The notes: a model not told the origin generated them from the sequence alone. Shown: positions 1 through 8,861, numbered from the stretch's first letter. The stretch: DNA of 64,000 nucleotides from Candidatus Limnocylindrales bacterium (GCA_035559535.1 DATMBG010000006.1:62001-126000), one strand, 5' to 3'. Translations and numbers: made by a program.

Positions 1-643
1 CTCCTATCCAGGTCCCTGTCAGAATTCCACCCAGAAGAGTGGGAATAAGGAGGCCCAGGAACACCCAAACAAAATAAAGCCGATTAACTTTAAAGAGAAG
101 AGTATCTCGAAGTAAATCGGGTATATAATGGCTCCAATCGGTAACTTCGTGGACAAATAGCCATCCGGTATGGGCATGCCATAGCCCACGGAGCAAACCG
201 GAAATTCCATCCCCATGGAGATGAGGTGAATGAGGATCGCCTGATTGATCGCTGTAAGCGTGATGGCGCCGATGAATAGCTGCCCAAAAAAGGACAGGCC
301 CTTGAGCAGCCATGGAACCGAGGATGGCAAGAATAACCCGTACTACCCGGTTGGTTTTGAAAGCACGATGGGAAAAATGCCGATGGAACCCCACTCCAAT
401 TCCAATTATGGTGGCCGCGTACATACCGATGAGAAGACCTAACTCCACAAGACCCAGAGCATATCCCCAGAATAGAATAGTGGCAGCAAGGAACCCGAGA
501 AAGGGCGTAATGACAACCACCAGGGCAATAGTTCGTTCGAACTTTTGGGCAGGTAAACTGGCCATTGCTATCCCAGGAAACTCAGATGGCTTTGAAGGGG
601 TTTTAAATTTTGCCTGGCTTCCTAATTTAGTGACCTCTGACAT
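1..643 (-). CDS. Acyl-lipid/acyl-CoA delta-9-type fatty acid desaturase (3' end cut by window edge)
   Basis: This frame has no stop before the window edge, so only the N-terminal 214 residues are present. The start is ATG at 643 preceded by a strong AAAGGAGG ribosome binding site. Visible diagnostic features of the membrane di-iron desaturase family are the first histidine box HRHFSH (about residues 87-92), the second box HRRHH (124-128) and the GLWHAHTGWLF segment (153-163) that follows it in delta-9 desaturases. Hydrophobic segments lie at about 38-60, 68-85 and 188-210. The third box (HNxHH) would lie beyond the edge. The enzyme would introduce a double bond into a fatty acyl chain at the inner membrane using O2. 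It follows the fatty acyl-AMP ligase gene on the same strand after a 640-base gap, so a shared lipid pathway is possible but unproven. Confidence 0.9.
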   Translation of the reverse strand, partial: MSEVTKLGSQAKFKTPSKPSEFPGIAMASLPAQKFERTIALVVVITPFLGFLAATILFWGYALGLVELGLLIGMYAATIIGIGVGFHRHFSHRAFKTNRVVRVILAILGSMAAQGPVLFWAAIHRRHHAYSDQSGDPHSPHLHGDGISGLLRGLWHAHTGWLFVHEVTDWSHYIPDLLRDTLLFKVNRLYFVWVFLGLLIPTLLGGILTGTWIG

Positions 644-1281
644 GACTGGCCTCCTTTAGGTTTTCTTATTAAAAGGATTTTAATTGCAAAAATCACACTC
701 TATCTAACCGATGGTCCACTTACTGCCTAAGGTATTGAGAGATTTTGATAGAAAAGATTTGTTTCAGGCAGTGTCCTATTAAACAGGAAAGTAACGAAAC
801 ACCATACTTACTTAATCCCGTAGAGTAAGTCAACTGGAAAAATACGGAATAATTAAATTAGTTGGTATGAGGTTACTTAGATGCAAAGAGTGAACCATTT
901 ATTTTAAGGGATAAAAGAAGGCTTATAGCTTATACCCATCCCTATTTCATGGGGTAATTATACGATCCTGGGAATTATAGGACTCCAGTAGGGGTAAATG
1001 TCAAACCGGCTCCTATTTATAGAAAACTTCTTGATACTACCTGTGGAAAGGAATTTTAAAAAGTTGAGATTTCAGTGGCATTCCTTGAGCTTCTAAACAG
1101 TAACCTTCGGTTTCCTGAAGACTGGAAAAAACTTTTCGCAGAAGCTATTTTTACAGGAATTTTATGGCTCTACTCCCTCACCCCCGGCCCCTTTCCTGAA
1201 GCCTGGGGAGAGGGGTATAAATAATTGTTCAAATTTAACTTTACAGAGTATGAGTTATCCCCTTCAATTCAGATACAGACT
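644..1281. other. Intergenic gap, no gene seen
   Basis: This 638-base gap separates the acyl-AMP ligase stop from the desaturase start. I see no coding frame with a ribosome binding site. It is AT-rich apart from one C-rich/G-rich palindromic element near 1170-1216. Confidence 0.6.
1168..1216. repeat. Palindromic repeat, 'CTCACCCCCGGCCCC' family
   Basis: A C-rich arm (CTCACCCCCGGCCCC) is followed by a G-rich arm (GGGGAGAGGGG). The same core recurs near 23.98, 50.5, 56.8 and 58.9 kb. It lies just downstream (minus sense) of the acyl-AMP ligase gene. Confidence 0.7.
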
Positions 1282-3108
1282 TTACTCTTCCAGCACGTTT
1301 AGGCTTCCAGATAGAAATCCGGCCCGGCAGGCATAATGCTGGATTTTGCCACTGGAGGTTTTAGGAATGCTATTTGCTTTAAGTAGCAATACAGCATGAA
1401 TGTGCATTTCGTGATTTTCTACTACCGCCTGTCGAATGCTCCCAACTATTTCCTTGATGCTCCAACGTCTTAAATCATAGGAATGCTCCAGTTCGGCTAC
1501 AATAACGAGTCGTTCTTCACCATTCTGATCTATGGAAAATGCTGCACAGCAGCCCGGGCGTAAAGCCGGATGGCTCTGTTCCACGGTCTGTTCGATATCT
1601 TGAGGATAATAATTACGACCCCCTAGGATGATCAAATTCTTCAGACGACCCGTGACGAACAGCTCCCCCTTCTTCAAGAATCCTAAATCTCCTGTACGAA
1701 GAAAGGGGCCCTCACCGGTATCTGCCAGATAAGCCTTGAAGGTCTGCTTTGTCTCTTCGGAGCGATTCCAGTAGCCTTGAGCAACGCTGGGTCCTGATAC
1801 CCAAATCTCTCCCACCCGGTCAGGTGAACATAGGGTTAAGGATTCTGGATCGACAATAATAATCTTCTGACCCGGTAAAGATCGACCACACCCTATGAGT
1901 TTTTGGGTATCCTTTGTAGAACTATCGAGAGGGGATGCTTCTACTACCTGGTTCTGTTTTAGAGCAGTTCTCAGAACGCTGAGAACCGTGGGAAGGGTTC
2001 CTTTCAAACCACCGGAAACGATTAAAGTTGCCTCGGCCAGTCCGTAGCAAGGATAAAAGGCTTCTCGACGGAAGCCACAGGGTTCAAAGGCCTCTACAAA
2101 GCGGTCCAGAGTTTCTGCACGAACAGGCTCAGCACCATTGAAAGCCACCTCCCAGCAACTTAAGTCAAGGGTGGCTCGTTGTTCCGGGGTGATTTTCTGT
2201 ACACAGAAGTCGTAGGCAAAATTCGGACCTCCACTGGTAGTAGCTCTGGTACGGGAGATAGCTTGAAGCCATCGAAAGGGGCGTTGTAGAAAGGCAAATG
2301 GCGACATGAGTGTAACCGGAAATCCGCCATAAAGTGGCTGCAGGATACCCCCAGCAAGTCCCATGTCATGGTAAGGTGGCAACCAGATAACTCCCCGACT
2401 CTTGGGAGTATGCCCAAAACATTGATGGATCAGGGTTAAATTGTACAATAGATTACCATGGGTGAGTCTGACTCCCCTGGGCACCCCGGTAGAGCCCGAA
2501 GTGTACTGAAGAAACGCCAGGGCATTACCATCTATCGCCGGATTTTGCCATGCCTCAGCTAAAGTTTCCTGTAAATCCGGCAAAGGTTCATCTTGTTGGA
2601 TGCTGTCCAGGGTCTGTCCCAGGTAGAGTTGAAGAGGGGTCAAGGCATCCAGGGTATCGGTTATTATCCAGTGTAGGTTTTTCAAGAGGGGAGTCGGATC
2701 TAACCAACATCCTATACGGGATAAAATGGATTTCGTGGTAAGTGCCACCGTCGCCTGTGCGTCCTCTGCAATAGCCTGAAGGCGAGACATAGAACGGTTA
2801 AACCTGGGTGGATAAGCCGGAACGGCTATCACACCTGCGTACAGGCAGCCAAAAAATGCGGTAATGTATTCCAGACCCGGTGGATAGAGCAATAGGGCCC
2901 GTTCTCCGGTTACACCTGCATTTTGAAGCCAACCACCTATCATCCGGGCCTTCCGGTCCAGTTCCTCGTAGCTTATCTGAAGTTCTTCTCCTTCCCCATC
3001 AACCAGAAAAGTATAAGCCTTCTGCTGAGGTTGTTGAAGCGCCCTCAAACGGAGAAGATCGACCAGGGTAGAAATTTCGGCAGTAGAATTGAAAGGAAGT
3101 CCCGTCAT
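1282..3108 (-). CDS. Fatty acyl-AMP ligase (FAAL), ANL superfamily
   Basis: This 608-residue protein has the full adenylate-forming fold. It shows the P-loop motif YTSGSTGVPRGV (about 211-222), the FAAL/FACL signature YHDMGLAGGILQPLYGG, FNGAEPV, YGLAEATL, GEIWVSG, and the hinge RTGDLG...GRLKNLIILGGRNYYP. A C-terminal IPKTSSGKIQ lysine motif is present. The HDMG motif and overall length match FAALs, which activate free fatty acids as acyl-adenylates and hand them to an acyl carrier protein. No carrier protein or polyketide synthase is seen in the window. The ATG is the first possible start because a TGA lies in frame six bases upstream; the ribosome binding site is weak. It sits 51 bases after the membrane fusion protein gene, probably in one transcript. 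Confidence 0.9.
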   Translation of the reverse strand: MTGLPFNSTAEISTLVDLLRLRALQQPQQKAYTFLVDGEGEELQISYEELDRKARMIGGWLQNAGVTGERALLLYPPGLEYITAFFGCLYAGVIAVPAYPPRFNRSMSRLQAIAEDAQATVALTTKSILSRIGCWLDPTPLLKNLHWIITDTLDALTPLQLYLGQTLDSIQQDEPLPDLQETLAEAWQNPAIDGNALAFLQYTSGSTGVPRGVRLTHGNLLYNLTLIHQCFGHTPKSRGVIWLPPYHDMGLAGGILQPLYGGFPVTLMSPFAFLQRPFRWLQAISRTRATTSGGPNFAYDFCVQKITPEQRATLDLSCWEVAFNGAEPVRAETLDRFVEAFEPCGFRREAFYPCYGLAEATLIVSGGLKGTLPTVLSVLRTALKQNQVVEASPLDSSTKDTQKLIGCGRSLPGQKIIIVDPESLTLCSPDRVGEIWVSGPSVAQGYWNRSEETKQTFKAYLADTGEGPFLRTGDLGFLKKGELFVTGRLKNLIILGGRNYYPQDIEQTVEQSHPALRPGCCAAFSIDQNGEERLVIVAELEHSYDLRRWSIKEIVGSIRQAVVENHEMHIHAVLLLKANSIPKTSSGKIQHYACRAGFLSGSLNVLEE

Positions 3109-3159
3109 AGCTCAAACAGGAGCAGGTTCTTGAGCCTGAAGCTGGATGGTTAACGGTCC

Positions 3160-5490
3160 CTAATTAATTACATCCTTTATGATCCGAACTTTGTCTCCAT
3201 CCTTCAATAAAGTTTGACCGATGGTCACTACATTTTCGCCTTCATTGATTCCGCTCAAGATTTCCACAAGACCGTCTCCGGCTGACCCCACCTTAACGTA
3301 ACGCAATTGGGCAATGGAATCTGTCCCGACTACAAAAGCACTGGCTTTCCCGGCAGAGTCGACAATGGCTACTTTAGGTACTGTAGGAACGGTGCGAGAG
3401 TTTTGAATTCGAGCAAAGGCGGATAGGCCCGGTTTCAGAATCCGATTGGGATTATCGACCCGAATATGAGCTTTAAAAGTCCGGGTATCTGTATTGGTAT
3501 TTGGCTCGATTTTCACAATTGTGCCTTCCAAAACTTCATTGGGGAGGGAATCTAAAGTTACCTTTGCGGTCTGTCCGAGATGAACCGAAGTTAACTTTTC
3601 TTCGGCGACATTGGCAACGACCATAGCCGGCTGGATATTTCCGATAACCAACAAGCTGGTGCCTCCGGTACCTCCGATAATTTCACCCGGGTTGATATTT
3701 CGTTCGGTAATAACCCCTACGATGGGAGATCGTACAATTGAATTATCCAGGTCATATCGGGCCTTAGCCAGGGCTTGAAGTGCAGTTGTGTAGTTAAATA
3801 TGGCAGAGGTTAAATCTGCCTGGGAAGTAACCTCTTCATTTTTGAGGGCATTTTGGGATTTTAGCAGGTTTTCCAGGGCAGTATAGTAATCGTTCTCGGC
3901 TTGTGCCATGGCCGATTTATTGGTAACCTCTTCATTTTTGAGAGCATCTTGGGCTTTCAAGAGGTTTTCCAGGGCAGTTACATAATCCGATCTGGCCTGA
4001 GTAAGCGTAGAATTATTTGTAAACTCCTCGTTTTTCAAACTATCTTCAACTGTTTTAAGGTTCAGTAAAGCCGTACTATAATCGGCCTGTGCCGCAGCTA
4101 ATGCCGATCTATTGACTACCTCTTCATTGACCAGGGCATGCTGTGCTTTAGCAAGATCTTCTAAGGCCGTTGTATAATCAGATTGAGCCTGGGTAAGGTC
4201 GGCTTTATTGGTTACTTCTTCATTTTTCAACTCCGTTTGAACTGTTTTAAGGTCATATAAGGCCGCACTATAGTTAAACTCCGCCGAGCTTAATTCTGCC
4301 TTATTTGTAATCTCTTCGTTTTTTAAGTTATTCTGAGCGATGATATGATCTTCTAAAGATTTAACATAATTGCTTCGGGCTACGTCCAGGGCATTTTGCG
4401 CCTGCTCAAGGGCTGCTTGAGAGACAACGGATTGGTTGGTTAATTGTTTCTGACGAGCCACGGCGGCTTCACTGACCTGCACGGTGGACTTGCCGGATAT
4501 AACAGATGCTTTGGTGGTTTCCAGATGTGCAACCCACTCATCGTGCCGGGTAGGCTGGGTTTTTTTGGTCTGTTCTAACTTGGCTTTGGTACTCTCTACA
4601 TTGTCCTGGGCCTTTTTAAGATTGGCTAAAAGTTGCTCATGATTGGTAGGTTGGGTTTTTTCCACTTCTTCCAGTTTTGCTTTGGTCTTCTCAACCGTTG
4701 CTTCCGCACTTTTCACCGCGGCAACCAGTTCCTCATGTCCGGTCGCTTGCGTCTGCTTGAGCTCTTCCAACTTAGCTTTATTGCTCTCCACATCATCCTG
4801 GGCTTTTTTAAGATTGGCTAAAAGCTCTTCGTGTTGGGTGGGTTGGGTTTTTTCCACCTCTTCCAATTTTGCTTTGGTCTTCTCAACCATTGCTTCCGCA
4901 CTTTTCACCGCGGCAACCAGTTCCTCATGTCCAGTCGCTTGCGTCTGCTTGAGCTCTTCCAGCTTGGCCCGGGTTTTCTCTACATTTGTCTCGGCACTTT
5001 TCACCGCAGCAACCAACTCCTCATGTTGGGTAGATTGGGTCTGTTTGATTTCTTCCAGCTTGGCCTTTGTCATATTAACCTGCTCCTCGGCGCTTTTTAA
5101 AGCAGAGATTAATAAAGTCTGATCCAGTTCGAACAGAATCTGACCTTCCTCGACATAATCTCCTACATCCACATGGACCGCTTTCACACGGGTTCCTACC
5201 AAAGTTGAAGTAATATGGGCAAAGGATGACGGTTGTACTTCGGCGCTTGCTCCAATCTCCTCGGTGATAGTCGTTACTTTTACCGGATAGACCTTAACGG
5301 GCATGGGAGCTCCTGCCTGACGACTCTTCACAGGATTCGTTTGAATGTCATGCTTCCCGATAGCCCAAAAGATATAAGCCGGAACCAAAAGAATGGTTAA
5401 TAAACTTAAAAGAAGAGAACTCCACTTTAAAAGTTTTAACCATCGAGGGGGTGTTAATTTTACGGATTTATCGTTCATCATATTAACCAC
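3160..5490 (-). CDS. HlyD/RND-type membrane fusion protein with a giant repeat-built coiled-coil hairpin
   Basis: This 776-residue periplasmic adaptor has a single N-terminal membrane anchor (about 22-43), a first lipoyl half (about 65-130), a very long alpha-hairpin (about 131-588), then the second lipoyl half, beta-barrel and membrane-proximal domains. The last part shows SPIVGVITERNINPGE and LPNEVLEGTIVKIEPN. Ordinary adaptors are 350-450 residues, so the excess is all hairpin. The ascending arm is six exact 32-residue repeats (133-324) and the descending arm six more of a different sequence (366-557). The start is unsure: the longest frame begins with GTG, and ATG codons at 5481 and 5478 are likelier. 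No RND pump, ABC transporter or TolC gene lies beside it; its neighbours are a DUF106-like protein and an acyl-AMP ligase. Confidence 0.88.
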   Translation of the reverse strand: MVNMMNDKSVKLTPPRWLKLLKWSSLLLSLLTILLVPAYIFWAIGKHDIQTNPVKSRQAGAPMPVKVYPVKVTTITEEIGASAEVQPSSFAHITSTLVGTRVKAVHVDVGDYVEEGQILFELDQTLLISALKSAEEQVNMTKAKLEEIKQTQSTQHEELVAAVKSAETNVEKTRAKLEELKQTQATGHEELVAAVKSAEAMVEKTKAKLEEVEKTQPTQHEELLANLKKAQDDVESNKAKLEELKQTQATGHEELVAAVKSAEATVEKTKAKLEEVEKTQPTNHEQLLANLKKAQDNVESTKAKLEQTKKTQPTRHDEWVAHLETTKASVISGKSTVQVSEAAVARQKQLTNQSVVSQAALEQAQNALDVARSNYVKSLEDHIIAQNNLKNEEITNKAELSSAEFNYSAALYDLKTVQTELKNEEVTNKADLTQAQSDYTTALEDLAKAQHALVNEEVVNRSALAAAQADYSTALLNLKTVEDSLKNEEFTNNSTLTQARSDYVTALENLLKAQDALKNEEVTNKSAMAQAENDYYTALENLLKSQNALKNEEVTSQADLTSAIFNYTTALQALAKARYDLDNSIVRSPIVGVITERNINPGEIIGGTGGTSLLVIGNIQPAMVVANVAEEKLTSVHLGQTAKVTLDSLPNEVLEGTIVKIEPNTNTDTRTFKAHIRVDNPNRILKPGLSAFARIQNSRTVPTVPKVAIVDSAGKASAFVVGTDSIAQLRYVKVGSAGDGLVEILSGINEGENVVTIGQTLLKDGDKVRIIKDVIN
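3820..4395 (-). repeat. Tandem 96-bp repeats encoding the descending hairpin arm
   Basis: Six consecutive units of exactly 96 bp encode 32-residue repeats, with a conserved LKNEEVTNK-like core at residues 389, 421, 453, 485, 517 and 549 of the adaptor. A degenerate seventh unit follows. The phase never slips. Confidence 0.9.
4519..5094 (-). repeat. Tandem 96-bp repeats encoding the ascending hairpin arm
   Basis: Six units of 96 bp encode repeats of the type KAKLEE..(x)..TQ.T.HEEL. Units 2-5 alternate between two versions (KQTQATGHEELVAAVK and EKTQPTQHEELLANLK), giving a higher-order 192-bp period with near-identical DNA, for example around 4700 and 4892. This suggests recent duplication of unit pairs. 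Confidence 0.9.
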
Positions 5491-5572
5491 TCACCGTTAA
5501 CCATTGACAATTTAATAGGTTAAAGGTTTATTGTTAAGTCGTTTCTTAAATTCTTGATCATCTTAATAATTC

Positions 5573-6490
5573 TTAATCAATTCTTAATAAACCTTTGATC
5601 AGAAAACCAAATCCCAGTGAGACCCCAATAAATACTACCAACCAATCCAAATGCCAGCCTCCCGGTACCTCATTAAAATATCTGGGAAGATAATTAATCC
5701 GGATTACTTCAATCCAGGGATTCTCAGGAAGAGGGGTTTCATAAGGGTTATAGAAAGCCGAGAGAAACCCTTCTTGCCTTAGCTCCGGAACTATTTTCAA
5801 TTCGTGGGTTACTCCCAAGTTTATCGCCTCTGATTTCACTTCATCTGAAGGCGAAGATAAGATATTAAGATGGGTCCCTGGATTATCCGAGGCCAGCCCT
5901 TCTATGACCACCTGTTTACTGAACGTCTGGCCAAGCAACTGGAATTGGAGTGAATATTCTCCGGCTTTTTTCGCCTTGAGCCGCCAGTTAATTTCCCTTT
6001 CTTCTTCCAGACGTAGAGGTGGGGTCTCCACTTCAATGGCTTCTGGAGCTTTGAGAGTAATATCCAGGTCCAGAGGAGATTTTCCGGCTACCGTCTTGAC
6101 GGTTACAATAAAAGACTCCTCCGGTCTAAAACTTCTATATCCGTAGCGCGCATTCAGGGGTACTAGGATAAAGATAATAAGGAAAATGAGAACGAGTCCA
6201 GGTTTCAAGGAAAGGCCCATATATTTAAAATTATTCCATAGAATCTTTTTCTGGGCTAAAAGCATCTGAGTAAGATCCTCCTTATAAACCCGGATCTCCA
6301 TAAAATGGATTTTAATCTGATTCTTAACCTTTCGGATGGCTTCCTGATTAGAGGTAAATCGGTAAATTAAAACCATTAAAGTCCCCATCAGGATAGAAAT
6401 AGCCGTTAGTCCTATGATGGGATGAAATCGATGAAAGGGTATGAGAAGGATTTGTAATAGAGAATCGGATATATTTAATAGGGTTCGCAT
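5573..6490 (-). CDS. DUF106/Oxa1-superfamily-like membrane protein with extracytoplasmic domain
   Basis: This 305-residue protein has a first membrane segment (about 25-43), a basic amphipathic or coiled stretch (45-85), a second membrane segment (about 93-112), a beta-rich extracytoplasmic domain (about 118-270, with APEAIEVETPPLRLEEE) and a C-terminal membrane segment (about 279-300). The order TM, coiled coil, TM resembles DUF106/EMC3/TMCO1 members of the Oxa1 insertase superfamily. I make that assignment by eye and it is tentative. No catalytic motif is visible. It starts two bases after the stop of the 64-aa gene, which implies translational coupling, and it precedes the adaptor gene. 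A helper role in assembling envelope proteins is an inference only. Confidence 0.6.
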   Translation of the reverse strand: MRTLLNISDSLLQILLIPFHRFHPIIGLTAISILMGTLMVLIYRFTSNQEAIRKVKNQIKIHFMEIRVYKEDLTQMLLAQKKILWNNFKYMGLSLKPGLVLIFLIIFILVPLNARYGYRSFRPEESFIVTVKTVAGKSPLDLDITLKAPEAIEVETPPLRLEEEREINWRLKAKKAGEYSLQFQLLGQTFSKQVVIEGLASDNPGTHLNILSSPSDEVKSEAINLGVTHELKIVPELRQEGFLSAFYNPYETPLPENPWIEVIRINYLPRYFNEVPGGWHLDWLVVFIGVSLGFGFLIKGLLRID

Positions 6491-6492
6491 AA

Positions 6493-6687
6493 TTAATCAA
6501 TATATCCTAAACCACGAAGCCGTTTTTCTACTTCTTTTTCTCCCTCAGATTCCTCCCATTTGGCCAACTCTTTTTCTAAAAGATGGGTGATTAACTCCTC
6601 AACGGAAGAATATCCGGCATGGGTAGCATATTTCTCAGCTTTCTCTAAAAGATCCTTCTCAAGTTTAATTTTAGATTTTCCTAGCAT
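6493..6687 (-). CDS. Small ribbon-helix-helix-like protein with RLRGLGYID tail
   Basis: This 64-residue protein has an N-terminal part (IKLEKDLLEKAEKYA then GYSSVEELITHLLEKEL) that fits a ribbon-helix-helix fold: one strand and two helices. An acidic linker leads to the C-terminal tail EVEKRLRGLGYID. The last residues closely match the tail of the soluble AlkP-superfamily protein encoded at 15386-17116 (ERLKGMGYIE). The start ATG lacks a clear ribosome binding site, and the stop is two bases before the next gene. DNA binding is possible from the fold, but the shared tail points to a protein-interaction role next to phosphohydrolases. I assign no function. Confidence 0.7.
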   Translation of the reverse strand: MLGKSKIKLEKDLLEKAEKYATHAGYSSVEELITHLLEKELAKWEESEGEKEVEKRLRGLGYID

Positions 6688-6689
6688 TT

Positions 6690-6806
6690 ATAAATTGTTC
6701 GTTGTTCGTTGCTCGTAGTAGCCCCAGAGGCGTAAAAACCATAAGGACAGGCTTTTTGGCTTATTTCTCTCTGGATCTCCCATGGCAAAGAACAACGAAT
6801 AGCGGA
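6690..6806. repeat. Palindromic element, 'GTTCGTTGTTCGTTG' family
   Basis: The gap opens with GTTCGTTGTTCGTTGCTCG and closes with the complementary AAAGAACAACGAATAG. Its interior (TAGTAGCCCCAGAGGCG) resembles the gap at 8862-9023. Related period-7 repeats are at 46.5 and 63.4 kb. Confidence 0.7.
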
Positions 6807-8861
6807 CTAGAAAATAGGTTTTCCTTCCATTTCTTGACTCTCCAATCCAAATTCCTTTAAGATCGTCGGAGCGATATCGATGAGTCCCGGGTGGGTCGAT
6901 TGGATCTTCTTATTGGTCAGAATGAGACCCGGCACCAGTTCCGCCGCCATGCAATGGTCGCCGCTCCATTTTTTTCTGTTTTCTCCCAAAAGTTCCTGGG
7001 GAACTTTTCCTAAAGCCGTTTCCCAGGAAGCCCGATAACCCCGGTCATAGCCTATAATTAAATCGGGAGTCGTTCGAGGATCATACCCCGAATAAATCTC
7101 CTCAGCTCGATAAACCCTTTTAATAATAGGTCTCTGGTTTTCAGGATCTTTAACTTCCAGGAGTTTTTGGCTGAGTTCCTTAATCAGTTTTTCTCTCTGT
7201 AAAGTGGGTTCTATAATGCCTTGGCTTTCACGACCCCTTAAATTGAGATAAAGACTGTTGAGACCTAAGGCGTAAGCTTTTGTACCCAACCAATCTATAT
7301 TCTCGAAAAACTCATCACTTTCCTTTCGGGCTGGATCCAGGAATTTCATATATCCATTCTGAACCAGCCAGGTATTCAAATTAAAAAACTTATAGAACGG
7401 GGCAAAGCCATGATCCGACACGACGATAAGGGTAGTATCCGAATCTAACCGGCTCATGGTCGTGGCTAAGATATCATCCATGTGTTTGTAAACAAATCGG
7501 ATTACATCTTTTTCAGCGGGGGGGAAGGATCCATCTTCCCTGGAGGAATACATGGGATGTTGGGGATCCCTGTAGCGCCAGAACATATGTTGAAGAAGAT
7601 CGGTGGAGGAGAAGTAGGCAAAGAGTAGGCCGTCTTTAAAACGTTCCAACTCAAATCGGTAAATTTTAAGCTGGTCTTGCATGACGAACTTACTTTGCTG
7701 GAGAAACTCCGCATCACTCAAACGGTTTTCGTTCAATGCCCAGGTATCCTCTGCGATTCCCTGGGTATAAAAACGTCCTATAGATTTTGCTAGCTGAGCG
7801 GAATAATCTGCCGGCGTTGAGATGGGAAAAGGAGGTTCCAGGGGATCGATATTCAGGGGGGAAACATACAATTCAAACTCAGGATGAACCTGTTTAAGAT
7901 AGAATCGGCAAATACCTACAATTTTGGAGAAAGGGGCCAGCTTAAATTCAACCCGAATCCAATCACTCCATTCTCCTTCTTTTAGAAGGATTTCCTGATC
8001 TTGTACTACAAACTTAGCAACAGGGTTTACGGGATCTACCTTTACAGTAAATTCTGTTTCGACAGGGGGGGCATCTTTTTTAAAGAGATTACTCGGACCG
8101 ATCAGGGTAGACCGAATCTCCTGGCCTTTCTTGTCTACATGGTAAATCTCGCCGCTGGTAACCTTCCCCTCCTCCTTGGGTTTTGTGGTATAGAAGGAAA
8201 AAGTTCCATAGGTCCCCCGGATATCCGGAGTGCCCATTCCAGAGAGAGACCTGGCTTTACTTTGTACAGGAGGAAAATTTACCGGAATTCGCAGAACTGT
8301 GGAAGGGATATTATGCTCGCTCAGGATTTCCCAAAAAGCTTTTCCTTTCCTGAGGAGTTCTGTTTTAACATTGGAAAGGGGGATGACCCAATTTCCCAGG
8401 CTTATTTTCTTTTCCGGTGCCCGGACCCGGGCCATGGAAAAAAATGGAATATACTGTTCTGGATCCCGAGAAATAAAGTCGTAAATGTTGTGTTTACCCG
8501 GATTTAATCCGGTAATGAAGGTAGACCAGGCTACCGGGCTCTGAGGAGGAACGGTAGTGGCCAGGGGTAAAAAATCTCCCTGTTCCCTGAGAGCCTGAAA
8601 GTGAGGAAGATCTCCCTCTTTTATAAATTCATCCAATAAAGCCGGGTCCATTCCATCAAATCCAAGCACCAGAACCTTTTTTGAAGGTCCTGGGAGCGCA
8701 GATGCCGTGCCTGTCAGGACCTGTCTCTTCTTCGCGAGACGTACGGGTCGATGGCCATCGACCCGTACATCTCGGTTTACATCCATGAAAAAAATCCCGA
8801 GAAGAGCAAACAGGCAGACAAAATAGCCTATGCCAGTCAGTAGAAGCTTAAATCGAGTCAA
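6807..8861 (-). CDS. Membrane-anchored AlkP-superfamily phosphohydrolase (COG3379-like), paralogue 1
   Basis: This 684-residue protein has one N-terminal membrane segment (about 5-27). An alkaline-phosphatase/type I phosphodiesterase fold follows, with metal motif VLVLGFDGMDP (64-73), nucleophile region SPVAWSTFITG (108-118), LQHMFW, and VVSDHGF. The catalytic residue is probably the Ser/Thr pair in AWST. It is full-length and closely similar to the 727-aa protein encoded upstream (shared GICRFYLK, EDTWALNE, KAYALGL, GDHCM). The family cleaves phosphate mono- or diesters; in an envelope locus the substrate may be a lipid- or glycan-linked phosphate, which is inference. Residues 31-42 (DVRVDGHRPVRL) are encoded by a 40-bp palindrome and have no evident structural reason. 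Confidence 0.85.
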   Translation of the reverse strand: MTRFKLLLTGIGYFVCLFALLGIFFMDVNRDVRVDGHRPVRLAKKRQVLTGTASALPGPSKKVLVLGFDGMDPALLDEFIKEGDLPHFQALREQGDFLPLATTVPPQSPVAWSTFITGLNPGKHNIYDFISRDPEQYIPFFSMARVRAPEKKISLGNWVIPLSNVKTELLRKGKAFWEILSEHNIPSTVLRIPVNFPPVQSKARSLSGMGTPDIRGTYGTFSFYTTKPKEEGKVTSGEIYHVDKKGQEIRSTLIGPSNLFKKDAPPVETEFTVKVDPVNPVAKFVVQDQEILLKEGEWSDWIRVEFKLAPFSKIVGICRFYLKQVHPEFELYVSPLNIDPLEPPFPISTPADYSAQLAKSIGRFYTQGIAEDTWALNENRLSDAEFLQQSKFVMQDQLKIYRFELERFKDGLLFAYFSSTDLLQHMFWRYRDPQHPMYSSREDGSFPPAEKDVIRFVYKHMDDILATTMSRLDSDTTLIVVSDHGFAPFYKFFNLNTWLVQNGYMKFLDPARKESDEFFENIDWLGTKAYALGLNSLYLNLRGRESQGIIEPTLQREKLIKELSQKLLEVKDPENQRPIIKRVYRAEEIYSGYDPRTTPDLIIGYDRGYRASWETALGKVPQELLGENRKKWSGDHCMAAELVPGLILTNKKIQSTHPGLIDIAPTILKEFGLESQEMEGKPIF
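8735..8774. repeat. 40-bp palindrome inside a coding region (GTACGGGTCGATGG family)
   Basis: GTACGGGTCGATGG and its exact complement meet with no loop at 8741-8768. The arms extend to 8735-8774 with one mismatched pair. The element lies in frame inside the 684-aa hydrolase gene. A second copy lies at 8926-8953. Confidence 0.9.

Noticed and set aside
4643-5122. 159-aa plus-strand open frame rich in Ser/Cys opposite the adaptor gene
   Set aside because: It is the antisense of the 96-bp tandem repeats, which keeps the frame open for that reason alone; no ribosome binding site and no sensible composition.
8001-8507. 168-aa plus-strand frame opposite the 684-aa hydrolase
   Set aside because: Shadow frame with no start signals and no recognisable fold.
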